NCBI RefSeq assembly: GCF_905404315.1
Contig: NC_066293.1
Coordinates: forward strand, 3,797,001 to 3,861,000
Source: Leptidea sinapis
Taxonomy: Eukaryota; Arthropoda; Insecta; Lepidoptera; Pieridae
Direction: 5' to 3'
DNA length: 64,000 bases
The notes beneath the pieces are model-generated. The model made no database searches. It worked only from the letters and a program-made list of their open reading frames with translations, and was not told where the DNA came from. Shown here one piece after another: positions 46,176 to 57,719 of the stretch (within the stretch, counting starts at the first letter, position 1; each line of letters opens with the position of its first letter). The position numbers and the translations under genes were made by a program.

Positions 46176-48098
46176 TTAGTCAAATACTGACCACTGCAAC
46201 GCAGATTTAATGTCATATTGACAAGAAATGTGGCTCAAATGAAGCAATCGGTAAGAAAATACAACATTTATTTGCGTCATAACTATTTAAGGCTCCTTGT
46301 TATGTAATATAAAGTCAGTTATATTTAACCATATAGCGCAGTGGTTAGTGACTGTGACTACTTAGCTACAAGGTCGAATCCCGGTTGGTCTATACGTTCC
46401 TATGATGAATTAATGTAGGTATTTTATATTTTATTTTGTATCCTAGTCACGACGTGGACGATTTATATTCTCATTCTATTAAATATATCTTTGCCTCGCT
46501 ATAGTACAATATTATTTTAAAAAATATAGAAAAGAGAGAAAGACACTTATTAGCCCCATCACTAGGCGTTGCGTAGAGACGTCGGATCATTGCATGCTTC
46601 TACCGCACCGATTACGGGAAGTGTTCCGGAAGACCGGTCTTTTCTTGGAAGGGGGCTTCCTAATTCTCCCTAGAGATGTATCCGATGAACACCTCATAGG
46701 GAATTTCTCGTCTCCCTTACCCCCTTGCTCCGCGGGTTCAGTGATCAAAGAGGTGTCCCCGCTAGATTTCGTGTCCACAAGCAATCTGCGAGCACTAGAA
46801 CTTAGCCATCAAGCTGAATGCTCTGCCGTGTTAGGGAAGATTAAAAGGAGAGAAGTGGTTAAGAAGAGTGATTTGATATACTTGAGTCCAATACTCGGAG
46901 GACATGGATTAATCTTTAGAATAGAAAATAATTCGTTAGTCCCGTATGTGGGACACATGGAAATTGTATCTAGAATCTATGTGTCGTGTAACAGTTCCAG
47001 AACATGTACGGTGTTATTCAACAAGCCAGGGTGGGAGGGCAACTTCACACTCAACACCACTCTGTGTCGCAAACCTAGCACTCTACTACATCTCCAGGGG
47101 GTCAGATGCGTCTGGGCAAGTGGGATCGGGTTCGGTGTGAAAGGGCTATACTTCCCTCACCGGTCCTTTGTCCAATTATGAGATGATGAATACACGGCAG
47201 CATTAGACCAAGAAGAAATCTATCGACCCCCAACCTCCACTCCAGATATAGACACAGACATTCTAAGAGAATTAGAAGAGGAAACAGGCACTATATCGCG
47301 AGAGAGTTGGTGGTCTCAGACCCTTAATTATCTTTATCACATTGGGGGATTGATTTTTGCAGCCGCATTATTCTTCGTCTTCTGCTCTCTTTTGCGACAA
47401 TTTTCCCCTATGGGTTGTCTTCAATCCAGCCTGTTGTTATTCCAATGCGGACGCTTCAGGTCGGTGGGCTCTCTCTATGGGAGCAGCAACCGCAAAATCC
47501 GTCTCTTCAGTCGTCTCTCACGATTACAGAGGGAGAGCCGGCTGCCCCGATAATTTTGCTCGTTACTTCCCTCCCCTCCATTGCTTTTTGACTACGTTAT
47601 TATAATATGTTCATTCGTGGTATCTTCGTGAGTAAACACCGCTATGACCGCACTATGTAACAACGGGCACAAATATAAAATATCACCATAAGCAAGTGGG
47701 GCGTTTGTGCATTGTACTTCAGTATAACTTGCCCAACATAATGATACAGTATATATATCTAACAGTAGCCGTAGCCACAGGCGCAAGTTCATCGGACCTT
47801 CAAAATGAAACACGACTATTAGATTTCAGTAGTAGTTAGTTCTACTGCCAGCAGCAGATTGCAATTTCAATCCGTGATTGAATAATTCCAGGTAGCAGGT
47901 ATATGCGATATAGAAGTAGCAGGTAGCTTTGATGAAACTCTTGCAATTATAGAGCAACATCCAGATATAGAGTCGACGTGGGTTATAGGTGGAGGTGGAA
48001 TTTATAAGGTAACCTACTAATTAAAAAAATATTTTCAGCACACTTGCCCAAAAAATGCATTAACAAAACCCTTATGCATGGTTCGAAATTATTTTTTT
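46176..48098 (+). repeat. Array unit 25
   Basis: 1923 bp. Exon A 46180-46250, SINE 46326-46511, glycoprotein 46594-47553 broken by TGA at codon 196, exon B 47892-48008 with ATATGC as in unit 21. Confidence 0.95.
46594..47553 (+). pseudogene. Glycoprotein fragment, broken (unit 25)
   Basis: TGA at codon 196 (47179-47181), normal tail. Confidence 0.6.
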
Positions 48099-50023
48099 TT
48101 AGTCAAATACTGACCACTGCAACGCAGATTTAATGTCATATTGACAAGAAATGTGGCTCAAATGAAGCAATCGGTAAGAAAATACAACATTTAATTGCGT
48201 CATAACTATTTAAGGCTCCTTGTTATGTAATATAAAGTCAGTTATATTTAACCATATAGCGCAGTGGTTAGTGACTGTGACTACTTAGCTACAAGGTCGA
48301 ATCCCGGTTGGTCTATACGTTCCTATGATGAATTAATGTAGGTATTTTATATTTTATTTTGTATCCTAGTCACGACGTGGACGATTTATATTCTCATTCT
48401 ATTAAATATATCTTTGCCTCGCTATAGTACAATATTATTTAAAAAAATATAGAAAAGAGAGAAAGACACTTATTAGCCCTATCACTAGGCGTTGCGTAGA
48501 GACGTCGGATCATTGCATGCTTCTACCGGACCGATTACGAGAAGTGTTCCGGAAGACCGGTCTTTTCTTGGAAGGGGGCTTCCTAATTCTCCCTAGAGAT
48601 GTATCCGATGAACACCTCATAGGGAATTTCTCGTCTCCCTTACCCCCTTGCTCCGCGGGTTCAGTGATCAAAGAGGTGTCCCCGCTAGATTTCGTGTCCA
48701 CAAGCAATCTGCGAGCACTAGAACTTAGCCATCAAGCTGAATGCTCTGCCGTGTTAGGGAAGATTAAAAGGAGAGAAGTGGTTAAGAAGAGTGATTTGAT
48801 ATACTTGAGTCCAATACTCGGAGGACATGGATTAATCTTTAGAATAGAAAATAATTCGTTAGTCCCGTATGTGGGACACATGGAAATTGTATCTAGAATC
48901 TATGTGTTGTGTAACAGTTCCAGAACATGTACGGTGTTATTCAACAAGCTAGGGTGGGAGGGCAACTTCACACTCAACACCACTCTGTGTCGCAAACCTA
49001 GCACTCTACTACATCTCCAGGGGGTCAGATGCGTCTGGGCAAGTGGGATCGGGTTCGGTTTGAAAGGGCTATACTTCCCTCACCGGTCCTTTGTCCAATT
49101 ATGAGATGATGAATACACGGCAGCATTAGACCAAGAAGAAATCTATCGACCCCCAACCTCCACTCCAGATATAGACACAGACATTCTAAGAGAATTAGAA
49201 GAGGAAACAGGCACTATATCGCGAGAGAGTTGGTGGTCTCAGACCCTTAATTATCTTTATCACATTGGGGGATTGATTTTTGCAGCCGCATTATTCTTCG
49301 TCTTCTGCTCTCTTTTGCGACAATTTTTCCCTATGGGTTGTCTTCAATCCAGCCTGTTGTTATTCCAATGCGGACGCTTCAGGTCGGTTGGGCTCTCTCT
49401 ATGGGAGCAGCAACCGCAAAATCCGTCTCTTCAGTCGTCTCTCACGATTACAGAGGGAGAGCCGGCTGCCCCGATAATTTTGCTCGTTACTTCCCTCCCC
49501 TCCATTGCTTTTTGACTACGTTATTATAATATGTTCATTCGTGGTATCTGCGTGAGTAAACACCGCTATGACCGCACTATGTAACAACGGGCACAAATAT
49601 AAAATATCACCATAAGCAAGTGGGGCGTTTGTCCATTGTACTTCAGTATAACTTGCCCAACATAATGATACAGTATATATATCTAACAGTAGCCGTAGCC
49701 ACAGGCGCAAGTTCATCGGACCTTCAAAATGAAACACGACTATTAGATTTCAGTAGTAGTTAGTTCTACTGCCAGCAGCAGATTGCAATTTCAATCCGCG
49801 ATTGAATAATTCCAGGTAGCAGGTATACGCGATATAGAAGTAGCAGGTAGCTTTGATGAAACTCTTGCAATTATAGAGCAACATCCAGATATAGAGTCGA
49901 CGTGGGTGATAGGTGGAGGTGGAATTTATAAGGTAACCTACTAATTAAAAAAATATTTTCAGCACACTTGCCCAAAAAATGCATTAACAAAACCTGTATG
50001 CATGGTTCGAAATTATTTTTTTT
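48099..50023 (+). repeat. Array unit 26
   Basis: 1925 bp. Exon A 48103-48173, SINE 48249-48434, glycoprotein 48517-49515 of the unit-7 subtype with an extra Pro145Leu, exon B 49816-49932. Confidence 0.95.
48517..49515 (+). pseudogene. Glycoprotein fragment, broken (unit 26)
   Basis: Unit-7 subtype; TGA at 49102-49104; Pro145Leu (AAGCTAGGG) is unique to this copy. Confidence 0.6.
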
Positions 50024-51948
50024 TTAGTCAAATACTGACCACTGCAACGCAGATTTAATATCATATTGACAAGAAATGTGGCTCAAATGAAGCAATCGGT
50101 AAGAAAATACAACATTTATTTGCGTCATAACTATTTAAGGCTCCTTGTTATGTAATATAAAGTCAGTTATATTTAACCATATAGCGCAGTGGTTAGTGAC
50201 TGTGACTACTTAGCTACAAGGTCGAATCCCGGTTGGTCTATACGTTCCTATGATGAATTAATGTAGGTATTTTATATTTTATTTTGTATCCTAGTCACGA
50301 CGTGGACGATTTATATTCTCATTCTATTAAATATATCTTTGCCTCGCTATAGTACAATATTATTTTAAAAAATATAGAAAAGAGAGAAAGACACTTATTA
50401 GCCCTATCACTAGGCGTTGCGTAGAGACGTCGGATCATTGCATGCTTCTACCGCACCGATTACGAGAAGTGTTCCGGAAGACCGGTCTTTTCTTGGAAGG
50501 GGGCTTCCTAATTCTCCCTAGAGATGTATCCGATGAACACCTCATAGGGAATTTCTCGTCTCCCTTACCCCCTTGCTCCGCGGGCTCAGTGATCAAAGAG
50601 GTGTCCCCGCTAGATTTCGTGTCCACAAGCAATCTGCGAGCACTAGAACTTAGCCATCAAGCTGAATGCTCTGCCGTGTTAGGGAAGATTAAAAGGAGAG
50701 AAGTGGTTAAGAAGAGTGATTTGATATACTTGAGTCCAATACTCGGAGGACATGGATTAATCTTTAGAATAGAAAATAATTCGTTAGTCCCGTATGTGGG
50801 ACACATGGAAATTGTATCTAGAATCTATGTGTCGTGTAACAGTTCCAGAACATGTACGGTGTTATTCAACAAGCCAGGGTGGGAGGGCAACTTCACACTC
50901 AACACCACTCTGTGTCGCAAACCTAGCACTCTACTACATCTCCAGGGGGTCAGATGCGTCTGGGCAAGTGGGATCGGGTTCGGTGTGAAAGGGCTATACT
51001 TCCCTCACCGGTCCTTTGTCCAATTATGAGATGATGAATACACGGCAGCATTAGACCAAGAAGAAATCTATCGACCCCCAACCTCCACTCCAGATATAGA
51101 CACAGACATTCTAAGAGAATTAGAAGAGGAAACAGGCACTATATCGCGAGAGAGTTGGTGGTCTCAGACCCTTAATTATCTTTATCACATTGGGGGATTG
51201 ATTTTTGCAGCCGCATTATTCTTCGTCTTCTGCTCTCTTTTGCGACAATTTTCCCCTATGGGTTGTCTTCAATCCAGCCTGTTGTTATTCCAATGCGGAC
51301 GCTTCAGGTCGGTGGGCTCTCTCTATGGGAGCAGCAACCGCAAAATCCGTCTCTTCAGTCGTCTCTCACGATTACAGAGGGAGAGCCGGCTGCCCCGATA
51401 ATTTTGCTCGTTACTTCCCTCCCCTCCATTGCTTTTTGACTACGTTATTATAATATGTTCATTCGTGGTATCTTCGTGAGTAAACACCGCTATGACCGCA
51501 CTATGTAACAACGGGCACAAATATAAAATATCACCATAAGCAAGTGGGGCGTTTGTGCATTGTACTTCAGTATAACTTGCCCAACATAATGATACAGTAT
51601 ATATATCTAACAGTAGCCGTAGCCACAGGCGCAAGTTCATCGGACCTTCAAAATGAAACACGACTATTAGATTTCAGTAGTAGTTAGTTCTACTGCCAGC
51701 AGCAGATTGCAATTTCAATCCGTGATTGAATAATTCCAGGTAGCAGGTATACGCGATATAGAAGTAGCAGGTAGCTTTGATGAAACTCTTGCAATTATAG
51801 AGCAACATCCAGATATAGAGTCGACGTGGGTTATAGGTGGAGGTGGAATTTATAAGGTAACCTACTAATTAAAAAAATATTTTCAGCACACTTGCCCAAA
51901 AAATGCATTAACAAAACCCTTATGCATGGTTCGAAATTATTTTTTTTT
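50024..51948 (+). repeat. Array unit 27
   Basis: 1925 bp. Exon A 50028-50098 (AATATC variant), SINE 50174-50359, glycoprotein 50442-51401 broken by TGA at codon 196, exon B 51740-51856. Confidence 0.95.
50442..51401 (+). pseudogene. Glycoprotein fragment, broken (unit 27)
   Basis: TGA at codon 196 (51027-51029), normal tail. Confidence 0.6.
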
Positions 51949-53871
51949 TTAGTCAAATACTGACCACTGCAACGCAGATTTAATGTCATATTGACAAGAA
52001 ATGTGGCTCAAATGAAGCAATCGGTAAGAAAATACAACATTTATTTGCGTCATAACTATTTAAGGCTCCTTGTTATGTAATATAAAGTCAGTTATATTTA
52101 ACCATATAGCGCAGTGGTTAGTGACTGTGACTACTTAGCTACAAGGTCGAATCCCGGTTGGTCTATACGTTCCTATGATGAATTAATGTAGGTATTTTAT
52201 ATTTTATTTTGTATCCTAGTCACGACGTGGACGATTTATATTCTCATTCTATTAAATATATCTTTGCCTCGCTATAGTACAATATTATTTTAAAAAATAT
52301 AGAAAAGAGAGAAAGACACTTATTAGCCCCATCACTAGGCGTTGCGTAGAGACGTCGGATCATTGCATGCTTCTACCGCACCGATTACGGGAAGTGTTCC
52401 GGAAGACGGGTCTTTTCTTGGAAGGGGGCTTCCTAATTCTCCCTAGAGATGTATCCGATGAACACCTCATAGGGAATTTCTAGTCTCCCTTACCACCTTG
52501 CTCCGCGGGTTCAGTGATCAAAGAGGTGTCCCCGCTAGATTTTGTGTCCACAAGCAATCTGCGAGCACTAGAACTTAGCCATCAAGCTGAATGCTCTGCC
52601 GTGTTAGGGAAGATTAAAAGGAGAGAAGTGTTTAAGAAGAGTGATTTGATATACTTGAGTCCAATACTCGGAGGACATGGATTAATCTTTAGAATAGAAA
52701 ATAATTCGTTAGTCCCGTATGTGGGACACATGGAAATTGTATCTAGAATCTATGTGTCGTGTAACAGTTCCAGAACATGTACGGTGTTATTCAACAAGCC
52801 AGGGTGGGAGGGCAACTTCACACTCAACACCACTCTGTGTCGCAAACCTAGCACTCTACTACATCTCCAGGGGGTCAGATGCGTCTGGGCAAGTGGGATC
52901 GGGTTCGGTGTGAAAGGGCTATACTTCCCTCACCGGTCCTTTGTCCAATTATGGGATGATGAATACACGGCAGCATTAGACCAAGAAGAAATCTATCGAC
53001 CCCCAACCTCCACTCCAGATATAGACACAGACATTCTAAGTGAATTAGAAGAGGAAACAGGCACTATATCGCGAGAGAGTTGGTGGTCTCAGACCCTTAA
53101 TTATCTTTATCACATTGGGGGATTGATTTTTGCAGCCGCATTATTCTTCGTCTTCTGCTCTCTTTTGCGACAATTTTCCCCTATGGGTTGTCTTCAATCC
53201 AGCCTGTTGTTATTCCAATGCGGACGCTTCAGGTCGGTGGGCTCTCTCTATGGGAGCAGCAACCGCAAAATCCGTCTCTTCAGTCGTCTCTCACGATTAC
53301 AGAGGGAGAGCCGGCTGCCCCGATAATTTTGCTCGTTACTTCCCTCCCCTCCATTGCTTTTTGACTACGTTATTATAATATGTTCATTCGTGGTATCTGC
53401 GTGAGTAAACACCGCTATGACCGCACTATGTAACAACGGGCACAAATATAAAATATCACCATAAGCAAGTGGGGCGTTTGTGCATTGTACTTCAGTATAA
53501 CTTGCCCAACATAATGATACAGTATATATATCTAACAGTAGCCGTAGCCACAGGCGCAAGTTCATCGGACCTTCAAAATGAAACACGACTATTAGATTTC
53601 AGTAGTAGTTAGTTCTACTGCCAGCAGCAGATTGCAATTTCAATCCGTGATTGAATAATTCCAGGTAGCAGGTATACGCGATATAGAAGTAGCAGGTAAC
53701 TTTGATGAAACTCTTGCAATTATAGAGGAACATCCAGATATAGAGTCGACGTGGGTTATAGGTGGAGGTGGAATTTATAAGGTAACCTACTAATTAAAAA
53801 AATATTTTCAGCACACTTGCCCAAAAAATGCATTAACAAAACCTGTATGCATGGTTCGAAATTATTTTTTT
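51949..53871 (+). repeat. Array unit 28
   Basis: 1923 bp. Exon A 51953-52023, SINE 52099-52284, glycoprotein 52367-53326 with TAG at codon 39 and Arg225Ser, exon B 53665-53781 with Ser to Asn and Gln to Glu. Confidence 0.95.
52367..53326 (+). pseudogene. Glycoprotein fragment, broken early (unit 28)
   Basis: TAG at codon 39 (52481-52483); Val170, Arg225Ser, and a change near codon 14 (GACGGGTC). Confidence 0.6.
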
Positions 53872-55795
53872 TTAGTCAAATACTGACCACTGCAACGCAG
53901 ATTTAATGTCATATTGACAAGAAATGTGGCTCAAATGAAGCAATCGGTAAGAAAATACAACATTTATTTGCGTCATAACTATTTAAGGCTCCTTGTTATG
54001 TAATATAAAGTCAGTTATATTTAACCATATAGCGCAGTGGTTAGTGACTGTGACTACTTAGCTACAAGGTCGAATCCCGGTTGGTCTATACGTTCCTATG
54101 ATGAATTAATGTAGGTATTTTATATTTTATTTTGTATCCTAGTCACGACGTGGACGATTTATATTCTCATTCTATTAAATATATCTTTGCCTCGCTATAG
54201 TACAATATTATTTTAAAAAATATAGAAAAGAGAGAAAGACACTTATTAGCCCCATCACTAGGCGTTGCGTAGAGACGTCGGATCATTGCATGCTTCTACC
54301 GCACCGATTACGGGAAGTGTTCCGGAAGACCGGTCTTTTCTTGGAAGGGGGCTTCCTAATTCTCCCTAGAGATGTATCCGATGAACACCTCATAGGGAAT
54401 TTCTCGTCTCCCTTACCCCCTTGCTCCGCGGGTTCAGTGATCAAAGAGGTGTCCCCGCTAGATTTCGTGTCCACAAGCAATCTGCGAGCACTAGAACTTA
54501 GCCATCAAGCTGAATGCTCTGCCGTGTTAGGGAAGATTAAAAGGAGAGAAGTGGTTAAGAAGAGTGATTTGATATACTTGAGTCCAATACTCGGAGGACA
54601 TGGATTAATCTTTAGAATAGAAAATAATTCGTTAGTCCCGTATGTGGGACACATGGAAATTGTATCTAGAATCTATGTGTCGTGTAACAGTTCCAGAACA
54701 TGTACGGTGTTATTCAACAAGCCAGGGTGGGAGGGCAACTTCACACTCAACACCACTCTGTGTCGCAAACCTAGCACTCTACTACATCTCCAGGGGCTCA
54801 GATGCGTCTGGGCAAGTGGGATCGGGTTCGGTGTGAAAGGGCTATACTTCCCTCACCGGTCCTTTGTCCAATTATGGGATGATGAATACACGGCAGCATT
54901 AGACCAAGAAGAAATCTATCGACCCCCAACCTCCACTCCAGATATAGACACAGACATTCTAAGAGAATTAGAAGAGGAAACAGGCACTATATCGCGAGAG
55001 AGTTGGTGGTCTCAGACCCTTAATTATCTTTATCACATTGGGGGATTGATTTTTGCAGCCGCATTATTCTTCGTCTTCTGCTCTCTTTTGCGACAATTTT
55101 CCCCTATGGGTTGTCTTCAATCCAGCCTGTTGTTATTCCAATGCGGACGCTTCAGGTCGGTGGGCTCTCTCTATGGAAGCAGCAACCGCAAAATCCGTCT
55201 CTTCAGTCGTCTCTCACGATTACAGAGGGAGAGCCGGCTGCCCCGATAATTTTGCTCGTTACTTCCCTCCCCTCCATTGCTTTTTGACTACGTTATTATA
55301 ATATGTTCATTCGTGGTATCTTCGTGAGTAAACACCGCTATGACCGCACTATGTAACAACGGGCACAAATATAAAATATCACCATAAGCAAGTGGGGCGT
55401 TTGTCCATTGTACTTCAGTATAACTTGCCCAACATAATGATACAGTATATATATCTAACAGTAGCCGTAGCCACAGGCGCAAGTTCATCGGACCTTCAAA
55501 ATGAAACACGACTATTAGATTTCAGTAGTAGTTAGTTCTACTGCCAGCAGCAGATTGCAATTTCAATCCGCGATTGAATAATTCCAGGTAGCAGGTATAC
55601 GCGATATAGAAGTAGCAGGTAGCTTTGATGAAACTCTTGCAATTATAGAGCAACATCCAGATATAGAGTCGACGTGGGTGATAGGTGGAGGTGGAATTTA
55701 TAAGGTAACCTACTAATTAAAAAAATATTTTCAGCACACTTGCCCAAAAAATGCATTAACAAAACCTGTATGCATGGTTCGAAATTATTTTTTTT
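53872..55795 (+). repeat. Array unit 29
   Basis: 1924 bp. Exon A 53876-53946, SINE 54022-54207, glycoprotein open 54290-55249, exon B 55588-55704. Confidence 0.95.
54290..55249 (+). CDS. Glycoprotein fragment, open 319 codons (unit 29)
   Basis: Open copy, and the only intact one after unit 18. A silent G-to-A change lies in the tail (GGAAGC). Confidence 0.5.
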   Translation: MLLPHRLREVFRKTGLFLEGGFLILPRDVSDEHLIGNFSSPLPPCSAGSVIKEVSPLDFVSTSNLRALELSHQAECSAVLGKIKRREVVKKSDLIYLSPILGGHGLIFRIENNSLVPYVGHMEIVSRIYVSCNSSRTCTVLFNKPGWEGNFTLNTTLCRKPSTLLHLQGLRCVWASGIGFGVKGLYFPHRSFVQLWDDEYTAALDQEEIYRPPTSTPDIDTDILRELEEETGTISRESWWSQTLNYLYHIGGLIFAAALFFVFCSLLRQFSPMGCLQSSLLLFQCGRFRSVGSLYGSSNRKIRLFSRLSRLQRESRLPR

Positions 55796-57719
55796 TTAGT
55801 CAAATACTGACCACTGCAACGCAGATTTAATGTCATATTGACAAGAAATGTGGCTCAAATGAAGCAATCGGTAAGAAAATACAACATTTAATTGCGTCAT
55901 AACTATTTAAGGCTCCTTGTTATGTAATATAAAGTCAGTTATATTTAACCATATAGCGCAGTGGTTAGTGACTGTGACTACTTAGCTACAAGGTCGAATC
56001 CCGGTTGGTCTATACGTTCCTATGATGAATTAATGTAGGTATTTTATATTTTATTTTGTATCCTAGTCACGACGTGGACGATTTATATTCTCATTCTATT
56101 AAATATATCTTTGCCTCGCTATAGTACAATATTATTTTAAAAAATATAGAAAAGAGAGAAAGACACTTATTAGCCCTATCACTAGGCGTTGCGTAGAGAC
56201 GTCGGATCATTGCATGCTTCTACCGCACCGATTACGAGAAGTGTTCCGGAAGACCGGTCTATTCTTGGAAGGGGGCTTCCTAATTCTCCCTAGAGATGTA
56301 TCCGATGAACACCTCATAGGGAATTTCTCGTCTCCCTTACCCCCTTGCTCCGCGGGTTCAGTGATCAAAGAGGTGTCCCCGCTAGATTTCGTGTCCACAA
56401 GCAATCTGCGAGCACTAGAACTTAGCCATCAAGCTGAATGCTCTGCCGTGTTAGGGAAGATTAAAAGGAGAGAAGTGGTTAAGAAGAGTGATTTGATATA
56501 CTTGAGTCCAATACTCGGAGGACATGGATTAATCTTTAGAATAGAAAATAATTCGTTAGTCCCGTATGTGGGACACATGGAAATTGTATCTAGAATCTAT
56601 GTGTCGTGTAACAGTTCCAGAACATGTACGGTGTTATTCAACAAGCCAGGGTGGGAGGGCAACTTCACACTCAACACCACTCTGTGTCGCAAACCTAGCA
56701 CTCTACTACATCTCCAGGGGGTCAGATGCGTCTGGGCAAGTGGGATCGGGTTCGGTGTGAAAGGGCTATACTTCCCTCACCGGTCCTTTGTCCAATTATG
56801 AGATGATGAATACACGGCAGCATTAGACCAAGAAGAAATCTATCGACCCCCAACCTCCACTCCAGATATAGACACAGACATTCTAAGAGAATTAGAAGAG
56901 GAAACAGGCACTATATCGCGAGAGAGTTGGTGGTCTCAGACCCTTAATTATCTTTATCACATTGGGGGATTGATTTTTGCAGCCGCATTATTCTTCGTCT
57001 TCTGCTCTCTTTTGCGACAATTTTCCCCTATGGGTTGTCTTCAATCCAGCCTGTTGTTATTCCAATGCGGACGCTTCAGGTCGGTGGGCTCTCTCTATGG
57101 GAGCAGCAACCGCAAAATCCGTCTCTTCAGTCGTCTCTCACGATTACAGAGGGAGAGCCGGCTGCCCCGATAATTTTGCTCGTTACTTCCCTCCCCTCCA
57201 TTGCTTTTTGACTACGTTATTATAATATGTTCATTCGTGGTATCTTCGTGAGTAAACACCGCTATGACCGCACTATGTAACAACGGGCACAAATATAAAA
57301 TATCACCATAAGCAAGTGGGGCGTTTGTGCATTGTACTTCAGTATAACTTGCCCAACATAATGATACAGTATATATATCTAACAGTAGCCGTAGCCACAG
57401 GCGCAAGTTCATCGGACCTTCAAAATGAAACACGACTATTAGATTTCAGTAGTAGTTAGTTCTACTGCCAGCAGCAGATTGCAATTTCAATCCGCGATTG
57501 AATAATTCCAGGTAGCAGGTATACGCGATATAGAAGTAGCAGGTAGCTTTGATGAAACTTTTGCAATTATAGAGCAACATCCAGATATAGAGTCGACGTG
57601 GGTGATAGGTGGAGGTGGAATTTATAAGGTAACCTACTAATTAAAAAAATATTTTCAGCACACTTGCCCAAAAAATGCATTAACAAAACCTGTATGCATG
57701 GTTCGAAATTATTTTTTTT
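55796..57719 (+). repeat. Array unit 30
   Basis: 1924 bp. Exon A 55800-55870, SINE 55946-56131, glycoprotein 56214-57173 broken by TGA at codon 196, with GGTCTATTC (shared with unit 31), exon B 57512-57628. Confidence 0.95.
56214..57173 (+). pseudogene. Glycoprotein fragment, broken (unit 30)
   Basis: TGA at codon 196 (56799-56801); GGTCTATTC (silent at Leu16/Phe17) shared with unit 31. Confidence 0.6.
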
